This document shows positions 1 to 6,039 of a DNA stretch of 6,039 bases, piece by piece. Made by a program: the position numbers and the translations under genes. The stretch is from an uncultured Alistipes sp. (GTDB lineage Bacteria > Bacteroidota > Bacteroidia > Bacteroidales > Rikenellaceae). Location: NCBI GenBank assembly GCA_900766655.1, contig CAAFWE010000037.1, positions 1 through 6,039 of the forward strand, in the 5' to 3' direction. The stretch's first letter is position 1; the number at the start of each line of letters is the position of its first letter. The notes beneath the pieces were generated by a model. That model worked only from the letters and a program-made list of their open reading frames with translations. It did not search any database and was not told where the DNA came from.

Positions 1-719
1 ACCTCGAGAGCCATCTGCTCCAACGACGACGCGATAACTGCCAGAGTAGCAATATAGTAGGCGTGACGATCACGCTGAATAACCTGAGTCGATACATTTG
101 CGCTGTCGATGCCCAACTTCTCGCAAACATAGTCCTGAATCATTGGCGGAATGTTTGCAAAGTTGCCCACCGCACCGCTCATCTTACCAACCTCGACACC
201 ACGAGCTGCAGTACGGAAACGCTCGATGTTGCGCTTCATCTCCTCGTACCACAAAGCCCACTTCAAACCAAAGCAGGTGATGTCGGCGTGGATACCGTGT
301 GTACGACCAATGCAAGGGGTGTTGCGGAACTCCAATGCACGACGCTTCAAGACTGCCAAGAAGGCCTCCAAGTCCTTCTCCAAAATCTCGTTTGCCTGAC
401 GGAGCAGATATCCGTTTGCGGTATCAACAACATCGGTAGAGGTCAAACCGTAGTGTACCCACTTGCGCTCCTCGCCAAGAGTCTCCGACACCGCGCGGGT
501 GAAGGCTACAACATCGTGACGAGTCTGCTCCTCGATCTCCTTGATGCGGTCAATCGAGAACGATGCCTTGTCCCACAACTTCTGAACATCCTCGGCTGGT
601 ACTACGCCCAACTTACTCCAAGCCTCCGAGGCCAAAATCTCAACTTTGAGGTATGCGCTAAACTTGTTGTGCTCTGTCCACACATCGCGCATAACCTTTC
701 TGCTATATCTTTCAATCAT
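1..719 (-). CDS. purB: Adenylosuccinate lyase PurB, N-terminal 239 residues (3' end cut by window edge)
   Basis: PurB cleaves SAICAR to AICAR plus fumarate in IMP synthesis, and adenylosuccinate to AMP plus fumarate; it is a cytosolic homotetramer of the fumarase/aspartase superfamily. The frame opens at ATG 719 with [10 protein letters not shown] and reads without a stop to the left edge, giving 239 of roughly 430 expected residues. Visible motifs are TRHDVVAF (66-73, His68), [13 protein letters not shown] (89-101), GRTHGIHA (138-145, His141), KMSGAVGN (179-186) and QRDRHA (215-220). His68 and His141 fall at the same numbers as the conserved active-site histidines of the Bacillus subtilis enzyme. 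The flexible signature loop (SSxMPxKxNP) lies beyond the edge. The start follows the folD stop by 16 bp of AT-rich sequence with no Shine-Dalgarno, which suggests operonic transcription with folD. The family call is secure; whether the missing part is intact cannot be seen. Confidence 0.96.
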   Translation of the reverse strand, partial: MIERYSRKVMRDVWTEHNKFSAYLKVEILASEAWSKLGVVPAEDVQKLWDKASFSIDRIKEIEEQTRHDVVAFTRAVSETLGEERKWVHYGLTSTDVVDTANGYLLRQANEILEKDLEAFLAVLKRRALEFRNTPCIGRTHGIHADITCFGLKWALWYEEMKRNIERFRTAARGVEVGKMSGAVGNFANIPPMIQDYVCEKLGIDSANVSTQVIQRDRHAYYIATLAVIASSLEQMALE

Positions 720-735
720 AGTTAGTTATATTAGT

Positions 736-1587
736 TTATTTAACAATTCGATTAAGGTAACACTCAATGGTATTTTTCATCAACATCGTGATTGTCATAG
801 GGCCTACGCCACCAGGTACTGGAGTGATGAACGAAGCAACCTCCTGAGCCTCGGCAGTCGCCACATCACCGCACAATTTACCCGTCTCGGCATCGCGATT
901 GACACCCACATCGATAACGATTGCACCTGGCTTAATCATATCGGCTGTGATGAGATGTTTGCGGCCCACTGCAGCCACCAAGATGTCGGCCTCACGACAC
1001 ACTGCACCCAAGTCCTGAGTGCGTGAGTGAGCGATAGTGACCGTAGCATTTGCGTCGAGCAACAACTTCGAGATAGGCTTGCCTACGATATTGCTACGCC
1101 CCACGACTACAGCCTTTTTGCCAGCTACATCGAAGCCACACTCGGCAATCATCTGCATAATACCCTTTGGTGTACAAGGCACAATACAAGGCTTTCCGAG
1201 CCATAAATTGGCAACATTGGCAGGGTGGAAGCCATCCACATCCTTCTCCAAGGCGATTGCGTCAATCACACGCTCCTCGTCGATATGCTTGGGCAGAGGC
1301 AACTGCACCAACACACCATCGATCTCCTTGTCGGCATTTAGGCGGTCAATCTCCGCCAAAAGAGCCTCCTCGGTAGTATCGGCAGACATAGTGATGAGTT
1401 CGCTGCGAATGCCCACCTCCTCGGCAGCCTTAATCTTGCCACGCACATAGGATTGGCTGGCAGGGTTTTCGCCCACCAAAATCACAGCCAACGAAGGCAC
1501 ACGACCATATTGTGCAGCGAGAGCTTTCACCTGCTCGGCCATCTCGCCCTTGAGGCGCAACGACAACTGTTTTCCGTCGATAATCAT
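736..1587 (-). CDS. folD: Bifunctional methylene-THF dehydrogenase / methenyl-THF cyclohydrolase FolD
   Basis: FolD oxidises 5,10-methylene-tetrahydrofolate to 5,10-methenyl-THF with NADP and hydrolyses that to 10-formyl-THF, the one-carbon donor for purine synthesis and initiator tRNA formylation. At 283 residues it is full length for the family. The N-terminal catalytic domain shows [12 protein letters not shown] (44-55) with the conserved Tyr47 and catalytic Lys51, then [13 protein letters not shown] (90-102) and [11 protein letters not shown] (115-125). The dinucleotide-binding domain shows [11 protein letters not shown] (163-173), and the C-terminal signature [11 protein letters not shown] runs 255-265. 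The start at 1587 gives the usual [12 protein letters not shown] N-terminus and follows the gene X stop by 18 bp of A/T-rich leader without a Shine-Dalgarno. purB follows 16 bp after its stop. Placement in a purine cluster fits, because PurH uses its product. Confidence 0.97.
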   Translation of the reverse strand: MIIDGKQLSLRLKGEMAEQVKALAAQYGRVPSLAVILVGENPASQSYVRGKIKAAEEVGIRSELITMSADTTEEALLAEIDRLNADKEIDGVLVQLPLPKHIDEERVIDAIALEKDVDGFHPANVANLWLGKPCIVPCTPKGIMQMIAECGFDVAGKKAVVVGRSNIVGKPISKLLLDANATVTIAHSRTQDLGAVCREADILVAAVGRKHLITADMIKPGAIVIDVGVNRDAETGKLCGDVATAEAQEVASFITPVPGGVGPMTITMLMKNTIECYLNRIVK

Positions 1588-1605
1588 AGTTTATTCAATT
1601 AATTA

Positions 1606-2520
1606 TTACTCCAATGGCAGTTTATGGTCGCGGAGCTGCTTGTCCAATCTGTCGATAGTATAGACCCAATTGGGCATAAACGACAATTGTCGTTCGTCGG
1701 CAGGAATGGAATCCCACACCTCCACAAAGATATCCTTTACATCTATCATAAAACTGCGCCACCACACATAGTAGAAATGCACCGACTTTGCAGTGGTATC
1801 TGAGAGTTTGTAAAGTGATATCATATCGAAAAAGCGCATCAAACGGGTAAAAGCTGCATACTGTATATAGGCCTCCGACTCCTTAAATTCGCACCACTTT
1901 CGATTTTTGTAGTAGTCGTCACGAATCTGTCTTTCGAATGCAAACACCAAGCCTTCGACAGTTTTACCTCTGTCAAATCGCAGATTATCACGCAGTTGCG
2001 ACGACCTGTCACGCACAACAAGCATATCAGGTGCAAGAAATTTATCGATAACACTCAGCACTTGATTATCAATCATCTGCGCATTCATATCGTTGCTACG
2101 ATTCAACTGCTCACGCTGCAAAACCAATGTAATGACAACAAAAATGATTGATATAGCCGACGCAATAATTGCGCAATAGTCAATTGCCATAGAGGTCAAT
2201 TCACTACTCCTGATATCGCCTACAACTCTCGACGAGATATCGAATACGCACAGAGGCAAAAGAGTCAACAATACTAACAGAGATGCAGTTATTATATAGA
2301 GTCGCTCTCGACCAACATCCTTCTTGCTAAATACTATATAGAAGGTGAAGGCCAATATGGCCAAGGCTCCCAACTCTATGATACGCTCCGATAATAGTGG
2401 AAGTTCGAGTGCATCGCTTGAAAACAAGACAAAGACAGCAATCGAGAAGAAAATCGATACAAGCAATTCAAACCAATTGCGTAATATTCTTGTTTTGAAG
2501 TTAGATAATTCTCGACGCAT
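1606..2520 (-). CDS. Unrecognised four-helix membrane protein with cytosolic C-terminal domain (gene X)
   Basis: I do not recognise this 304-residue protein. Four hydrophobic segments are visible at about 16-34, 47-65, 74-93 and 114-134. Basic residues in the N-terminus (R2, R3, K9, R11, R14) and in the second loop (KKDVGRER, 66-73) predict both ends in the cytosol by the positive-inside rule. Residues 135-304 form a soluble, probably helical domain opening with QREQLNRSND and containing aromatic-rich stretches FTRLMRFFDMISLYKL (224-239) and HFYYVWWRSFM (248-258). No signal peptide cleavage site, nucleotide-binding loop or metal motif is evident. The start at 2520 is preferred because it lies 8 bp after the purD stop behind GAGGAG; an in-frame ATG at 2580 would overlap purD by 52 bp and only add out-of-frame purD sequence. 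The gene is AT-richer than its neighbours (about 39% GC against about 50% in hand-counted lines). Its architecture loosely recalls putative phage abortive-infection (AbiC-like) and DUF4760-type proteins, but this is a weak guess from shape, not a motif match. Confidence 0.85.
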   Translation of the reverse strand: MRRELSNFKTRILRNWFELLVSIFFSIAVFVLFSSDALELPLLSERIIELGALAILAFTFYIVFSKKDVGRERLYIITASLLVLLTLLPLCVFDISSRVVGDIRSSELTSMAIDYCAIIASAISIIFVVITLVLQREQLNRSNDMNAQMIDNQVLSVIDKFLAPDMLVVRDRSSQLRDNLRFDRGKTVEGLVFAFERQIRDDYYKNRKWCEFKESEAYIQYAAFTRLMRFFDMISLYKLSDTTAKSVHFYYVWWRSFMIDVKDIFVEVWDSIPADERQLSFMPNWVYTIDRLDKQLRDHKLPLE

Positions 2521-2523
2521 AAA

Positions 2524-2529
2524 CTCCTC
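2524..2529 (-). promoter_or_regulatory. Shine-Dalgarno-like GAGGAG before gene X
   Basis: The minus strand reads TAG AGGAGTTT ATG from the purD stop into gene X. GAGGAG matches the anti-Shine-Dalgarno well but ends only 3 nt before the ATG, closer than the usual 5-9 nt. Its first base is the last base of the purD stop codon. It supports 2520 as the start and possible translational coupling to purD. No other visible start in the window has such a motif. Confidence 0.4.
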
Positions 2530-3776
2530 TATTTGAATGCTTTGTGACCTATGTCGGTACGATAGAAGAGGTTCTCGCACTCAATCTTTGCGACCTCCTC
2601 GTTAGCCTTGCGATGTGCATCGGCAAGTGTTGCACCCTTGGCAACAACAAACAAGACACGACCACCAGCGGTAACCAACTCGCCATCCTTGATAGCGGTG
2701 CCCATATGGAACACTACGCCATCAACATTCTCGGTGCCACGAATAGCAAAACCCTTCTCGTAGTCGCCAGGATAACCCTTCGATGCAAGCACGATACCAA
2801 GCGTTACATCCTTGCTCCAGACAATCTCGGCAGGCTTCTCACCAGTTGCAACAGCCTCGAATACATTAGCGATATCGCTATCGATGAGTGGCAATACAAC
2901 CTCTGTCTCAGGATCGCCAAAGCGAGCGTTAAACTCGATAACCTTCACGCCCTGAGCGGTTTTCATCAAACCACCATACAATACGCCAGTCAACGGGCAA
3001 CCCTCGGCAACCATAGCCTTTGCTGTAGGGAGCATAACCTTCTCCATCGCAAATGCAAGATCCTCCTCGGTGATGAATGGCAACGAAGTGTAGGCACCCA
3101 TACCGCCAGTATTAGGGCCCTTATCGCCATCGAAAGCACGCTTGTGATCTTGTGCCACTGGCATAGGGTAGACATTCTCGCCCTCGACAAAGCACATCAA
3201 CGAGAACTCTGGACCCTCGAGGTAGTCCTCTACAACGACACGCCCCTTACCAAAGCGGTCATCCAAGAGCATATCGCGAAGTGCCTCACGTGCATCCTCC
3301 ATAGTCTCAGCAATAACCACGCCCTTACCAGCTGCCAAGCCATCATACTTAAGCACTGCAGGCAATGGACGAGCCTCGACATAGGCTACAGCCTCGTCGT
3401 AGTTGTCGAAAGCCTTGTATCCCGCAGTTGGGATGTCGTACTTAACCATCAGCTCCTTGGCAAACTCCTTCGACGACTCGATGCGAGCAGCCGACTTGGT
3501 GTGACCAAAGATCTTGAGTCCCTCCTTGCGGAACTCGTCGGCAATACCCACTGCCAAAGCCGCCTCGGGACCTACAACGGTCAAATCCACAGCGTTATCC
3601 TTGGCAAACTGCTTGAGTGCCTCAACCTCGGTGTCCTTGATAGCTACGCACTCGGCCTGTGCTGCAATACCCGCATTACCTGGTGCGCAATATATCTTAT
3701 CTACGCTCGGCGAGCGGAAGAGAGCATCCACAATGGCGTGCTCTCGTCCTCCCGAGCCAACAACTAATACTTTCAT
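2529..3776 (-). CDS. purD: Phosphoribosylamine--glycine ligase PurD (GAR synthetase)
   Basis: PurD joins glycine to 5-phosphoribosylamine with ATP, giving GAR in step 2 of IMP synthesis; it is a cytosolic ATP-grasp enzyme. The 415 residues are close to the usual 420-430. The N-terminal domain starts MKVLVVGSGGREHA (GSGGREHA at 7-14), followed by VVGPEAALAVG (67-77). The ATP-grasp region shows KYDGLAAGKGV (143-153), the family signature between 210 and 229 (DHKR, GPNTGGMGAY), and the metal-binding EFNARFGDPE (281-290). The C-terminal domain ends with YRTDIGHKAFK. The ATG at 3776 gives the standard N-terminus and is preceded by an AT-rich leader (AAAACT-ATG) with no Shine-Dalgarno. It is the only gene here with a long upstream spacer (184 bp after purH), so it may have its own promoter. 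Gene X begins 8 bp after its TAG stop. Confidence 0.97.
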   Translation of the reverse strand: MKVLVVGSGGREHAIVDALFRSPSVDKIYCAPGNAGIAAQAECVAIKDTEVEALKQFAKDNAVDLTVVGPEAALAVGIADEFRKEGLKIFGHTKSAARIESSKEFAKELMVKYDIPTAGYKAFDNYDEAVAYVEARPLPAVLKYDGLAAGKGVVIAETMEDAREALRDMLLDDRFGKGRVVVEDYLEGPEFSLMCFVEGENVYPMPVAQDHKRAFDGDKGPNTGGMGAYTSLPFITEEDLAFAMEKVMLPTAKAMVAEGCPLTGVLYGGLMKTAQGVKVIEFNARFGDPETEVVLPLIDSDIANVFEAVATGEKPAEIVWSKDVTLGIVLASKGYPGDYEKGFAIRGTENVDGVVFHMGTAIKDGELVTAGGRVLFVVAKGATLADAHRKANEEVAKIECENLFYRTDIGHKAFK

Positions 3777-3790
3777 AGTTTTACAAATTC

Positions 3791-3818
3791 AAAATGCAAA
3801 ATGCAGAATGCAAAATAA
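3791..3818. repeat. Imperfect 7-bp tandem repeat, about 3-4 units
   Basis: On the plus strand the units are AAAATGC (3791-3797), AAAATGC (3798-3804), AGAATGC (3805-3811) and a degenerate AAAATAA (3812-3818), preceded by AAATTC at 3785-3790. On the transcribed strand this is a run of GCATTTT units ending 14 bp before the purD start codon. Similar AAAATGC/AAATTC low-complexity tracts are common between genes in Bacteroidales. Slippage could change the purD leader length. Confidence 0.8.
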
Positions 3819-3877
3819 TTATTTTTCACTACAACCCAATTTTCGATTTTAAGTGAGGAGATTTCGCCTCGCCCTCA

Positions 3878-3925
3878 TCAACCTCGTTGGGAGCATACTT
3901 AATCGTATGTGACCAATGAGGTTGG
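3878..3925. repeat. Imperfect palindrome / hairpin between purH and purD
   Basis: Plus-strand arm 3881-3890 (ACCTCGTTGG) pairs with 3913-3922 (CCAATGAGGT), extended outward by 3879-3880 with 3923-3924. As transcribed on the minus strand this gives a 12-bp stem with one internal A-C mismatch (3886/3917). After a 3x3 internal loop, a second perfect 5-bp stem (CATAC 3894-3898 with GTATG 3905-3909) closes a 6-nt loop. The nested symmetry shows this is a folded element rather than chance low complexity. No U-tract follows in the transcript direction. It could be a REP-like dispersed palindrome, an RNA processing or stabilising hairpin, or an undescribed leader structure; the sequence alone does not decide. 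Confidence 0.65.
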
Positions 3926-3960
3926 AGTGTAGAGGTGAAAGATCCCGCTTAAAACGGAAA

Positions 3961-5490
3961 TTAATGCTTGAAGTGGCGCATTCCGGTGAACAACATAGTG
4001 ATGCCCAACTCGTTAGCCTTCTTGATAGAATCCTCGTCACGAACCGAGCCACCTGGCTGTACGATAGCAGTTACGCCATACTGTGCAGCGAAAGTTACGG
4101 TATCGTCGAATGGAAGGAAGCCATCCGAAGCGAGTACGAGGCCCTCGGTGTGACCTGCAGCCTGAGCCTGCTTGAGAGCAATCTCTGCCGAGCCTACACG
4201 ATTCATCTGACCAGCTCCGACACCCAAAGTTGCACCATTCTTAACCACTGCAATAGCGTTCGACTTAACATGCTTAACAATGCGCCAGCCGAAGTTAAGG
4301 TCGGTCAACACCTCGTCCGAAGGCTTAACCTCTGTTACGCACATATCGGCAACAACCTCCTTGGTGGTGGTGTCGAGGTGCTGAACAAGCAGACCGCCAT
4401 TAACGCTAATATACTGATTCTGAACTGCATCGGTGCGAGTCATATCGACCTTCAACACACGCAAGTTCTTCTTCTCGCAGAGGATTGCGAGGGCCTCGTC
4501 GGTGAACGATGGAGCCATAACAATCTCCAAGAAGATAGGCTTCATACCGAGTGCAACCTCAGCTGTAACCTCGCGATTGAGGGCTACGATACCACCAAAG
4601 ATGCTCTTTGTATCAGCCTCGTATGCACGAGTCCAAGCCTCCTCGATATTTGCTCCGATAGCAGCACCGCAAGGGTTCATATGCTTCAACGCAACGCAGA
4701 AAGGCTCGTCGAACTCACGAACGATATTGAGCGCAGCATTTGCATCCTGAATGTTGTTGTACGACAACTCCTTGCCATTGAGCTGCTCGGCATAAGCCAA
4801 CGAGAAGTGTGTTGTTGAGTTGTCACGATAGAAGGTTGCCGACTGGTGAGGGTTCTCGCCATAGCGCAACGACTGCTGCACATCGAACTCCAAGAACAAC
4901 TTCTCTGGCAAACCAGCCTGCTTACGCATATATGTTGCGATGCACGAATCGTACTGTGCGGTGTGGGTGTAGGCCTTAGCCGAGAGCTGCAAACGAGTCT
5001 CAACCTTGGTGTTGCCCTCTGCCTTGATCTCCTCGAGAATCTGTGCATAGTCCGAAGGGTCGCACACAACGGTAACATCCTTGTAGTTCTTTGCTGCCGA
5101 ACGCAACATCGAAGGGCCACCGATATCGATATTCTCGATAGCCTCAGCCATCTCTACGCCCTCCTTGGCAATGGTCTGACGGAATGGATAGAGGTTAACG
5201 CAGACCATATCGATAAACTCGATACCATTCTCACGCAATGCCTCGAGGTGGCTCTCCAAGTCACGACGCGCCAACAAACCTCCGTGCACCTTTGGGTGCA
5301 AGGTCTTAACACGACCGTCACAAATCTCAGGAAAACCAGTTACATCGCTGATGCCGATGGTCTTCACTCCGTTCTTCTCCAAAAGGCTCTGGGTACCGCC
5401 TGTAGCAATAATCTCCCAGCCAAGCGACTGCAAACCGCTGACAAACTCTACCAAGCCTGTCTTGTCGCTAACACTTACCAATGCTCTCAT
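3961..5490 (-). CDS. purH: Bifunctional AICAR formyltransferase / IMP cyclohydrolase PurH
   Basis: PurH catalyses the last two steps to IMP: formyl transfer from 10-formyl-THF to AICAR, then ring closure of FAICAR. The 509 residues match the usual 500-530. The N-terminal MGS-like cyclohydrolase domain (about 1-190) shows VSVSDKTGL (5-13), ATGGT (29-33), TGFPEICDGRVKTLHPKVHG (51-70) and DIGGPSMLRSAAKN (122-135). The transferase domain shows RYGENPHQ (209-216), LNGKELSYNNIQDANAAL (237-254), the catalytic Lys269-His270 pair in KHMNPCG, SIFGGIVA (296-303), and the terminal block ASDGFLPF (454-461) through QPGGSVRD (478-485) to MRHFKH. The start at 5490 yields the typical MRALVSVSDKTG N-terminus, 23 bp after the purM stop, behind an A/T-only-rich leader with no Shine-Dalgarno. 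It depends on the product of folD, two genes downstream of purD. Confidence 0.98.
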   Translation of the reverse strand: MRALVSVSDKTGLVEFVSGLQSLGWEIIATGGTQSLLEKNGVKTIGISDVTGFPEICDGRVKTLHPKVHGGLLARRDLESHLEALRENGIEFIDMVCVNLYPFRQTIAKEGVEMAEAIENIDIGGPSMLRSAAKNYKDVTVVCDPSDYAQILEEIKAEGNTKVETRLQLSAKAYTHTAQYDSCIATYMRKQAGLPEKLFLEFDVQQSLRYGENPHQSATFYRDNSTTHFSLAYAEQLNGKELSYNNIQDANAALNIVREFDEPFCVALKHMNPCGAAIGANIEEAWTRAYEADTKSIFGGIVALNREVTAEVALGMKPIFLEIVMAPSFTDEALAILCEKKNLRVLKVDMTRTDAVQNQYISVNGGLLVQHLDTTTKEVVADMCVTEVKPSDEVLTDLNFGWRIVKHVKSNAIAVVKNGATLGVGAGQMNRVGSAEIALKQAQAAGHTEGLVLASDGFLPFDDTVTFAAQYGVTAIVQPGGSVRDEDSIKKANELGITMLFTGMRHFKH

Positions 5491-5513
5491 TATCTATACT
5501 TATATTTATATTA

Positions 5514-6039
5514 CTACTCAATTACTACGCCTGCCTCGGCTGTTACGCGACCGATGATAGATGCCTTCTCGCCCTCTGCCACCAAGATATCGAGTGCCTT
5601 CTGTGCCTCGCTCTCGTCGAGCGCGATAACCATACCTACACCCATATTGAAGATGTTGAACATCTCGCGGTGAGGAATCTGGCCATACTTCTCGAGCAAC
5701 TTGAACACACCCAAGATCTCCCACGAGCCCTCGTTGATGTGCAAGCCCTGACCATCGTGCAAGATGCGTGGAATATTCTCGTCGAAACCACCACCAGTGA
5801 TGTGGCAGATACCGTGAACATCGCAGTTGCGAACTACCTTCAACACCTGCTTAACATAGATGCGTGTAGGGCAGAGAAGAGCCTCGCCCAAAGTGCGGTC
5901 ACCCAACTCCTCGTACTTAGCATTCAAATCCAAGTTATTGTCAGCCAACACCTTACGCACAAGCGAGAAACCATTCGAGTGAACACCGCTCGATGCGATA
6001 CCGATGAGAACATCGCCCACCTTAACCTTCGAGCCATCG
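5514..6039 (-). CDS. purM: Phosphoribosylformylglycinamidine cyclo-ligase PurM, C-terminal 174 residues (5' end cut by window edge)
   Basis: PurM (AIR synthetase) uses ATP to close FGAM to AIR, step 5 of IMP synthesis, as a cytosolic homodimer. The frame is open through the right edge; only the C-terminal half is here, beginning DGSKVKVGDVLIG. The GTG at 6020 within this stretch is internal and not a start. Family motifs are GDVLIGIASSGVHSNGFSLV (fragment residues 8-27), LLCPTRIYVKQVL (54-66), CHITGGGFDENIPR (78-91) and MFNIFNMGVGMV (126-137). The protein ends EAGVVIE with TAG at 5516-5514, and purH starts 23 bp later. This purM-purH adjacency matches the end of many purine operons except that purN does not sit between them. 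Confidence 0.96.
   Translation of the reverse strand, partial: DGSKVKVGDVLIGIASSGVHSNGFSLVRKVLADNNLDLNAKYEELGDRTLGEALLCPTRIYVKQVLKVVRNCDVHGICHITGGGFDENIPRILHDGQGLHINEGSWEILGVFKLLEKYGQIPHREMFNIFNMGVGMVIALDESEAQKALDILVAEGEKASIIGRVTAEAGVVIE

Larger units (their letters stand above)
3777..3960. other. 184-bp purH-purD intergenic spacer
   Basis: This is the only gap over 25 bp between genes in the window. It holds, in the direction of transcription, a long imperfect palindrome (3925-3878), a second smaller hairpin possibility (TGAGG at 3877-3873 with CCTCA at 3858-3854), an AT-rich stretch with a weak promoter-like pair (3839-3811), and a 7-bp tandem repeat (3818-3791). The palindrome has no following T-tract, so it does not look like an intrinsic terminator. 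I could not match the region to a purine, ZTP or PRPP riboswitch consensus: the CCGCCUGGGCA-type conserved end of the ZTP motif, for example, is absent. No convincing small gene is present. Confidence 0.8.

Noticed and set aside
63..725. A 220-residue plus-strand frame at the left edge
   Set aside because: It is antisense to the PurB fragment, whose translation carries several exact family motifs.
2521..2580. Upstream in-frame ATG at 2580 extending gene X by 20 residues
   Set aside because: The extension lies inside purD in another frame and has no leader. The ATG at 2520 directly follows the purD stop with GAGGAG before it and begins a basic N-terminus suited to a membrane protein.
2544..3767. 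A 407-residue open frame on the plus strand covering nearly all of purD
   Set aside because: It is exactly antisense to a full-length PurD with all family motifs. Its product is a Leu/His/Cys-rich sequence without recognisable domains, as expected when sense codon bias avoids the codons that read as stops in reverse.
3944..3957. CCG/CGG inverted pair just after the purH stop as a terminator
   Set aside because: The stem is only 3 bp with a 7-nt loop and no T-tract follows on the minus strand.
3777..3960. ZTP, purine or PRPP riboswitch in front of purD
   Set aside because: The location is tempting, but I found none of the conserved core sequences of these classes; only a generic hairpin is supported.
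3849..4052. A 67-codon minus-strand frame crossing the 3' end of purH into the spacer
   Set aside because: Half of it is out-of-frame purH and the rest reads through the palindrome. There is no independent start context, so it is better explained by the structured spacer.
3916..5673. Long plus-strand frames (300 and 275 residues) over purH and the end of purM
   Set aside because: They are antisense shadows of PurH and PurM, with no family motifs and no plausible start context.

Overview
This window is one stretch of a minus-strand gene cluster for de novo purine synthesis. In transcription order (right to left) it holds the 3' part of purM (cut by the right edge), purH, purD, an unrecognised membrane protein gene (called X here), folD, and the 5' part of purB (cut by the left edge). 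No gene is supported on the plus strand; the long plus-strand reading frames are antisense shadows of purM, purH, purD, folD and purB. No tRNA, rRNA, CRISPR array, transposase or clear intrinsic terminator was seen.

The organism is most likely a member of the Bacteroidota, probably Bacteroidales. The core coding sequence is near 50% GC, the short gaps between genes are very AT-rich, and four of the five visible start codons lack a Shine-Dalgarno sequence and follow an A/T-rich leader. The spacer before purD carries the AAAATGC-type low-complexity repeats common between genes in that group. Genus cannot be fixed from this sequence.

Layout: purM ends at 5514. After 23 bp of AT-rich DNA comes purH (5490-3961). 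A 184-bp spacer follows (3960-3777), the only real intergenic region; it contains a long imperfect palindrome and a 7-bp tandem repeat. purD (3776-2529) is followed after 8 bp by gene X (2520-1606), after 18 bp by folD (1587-736), and after 16 bp by purB (719 to the left edge). The tight packing suggests co-transcription, with the purH-purD spacer as the one place where a second promoter, processing site or inserted repeat could sit.

Functionally, PurD (glycine addition), PurM (AIR formation), PurB (SAICAR cleavage and AMP formation) and PurH (the last two steps to IMP) are core pathway enzymes. FolD makes the 10-formyl-tetrahydrofolate that PurH consumes, so its presence fits. Gene X does not fit: it encodes a four-helix membrane protein with a cytosolic C-terminal domain, is clearly AT-richer than its neighbours, and has a different kind of start region. 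It is the best candidate for something undescribed here, but its function cannot be read from the sequence.
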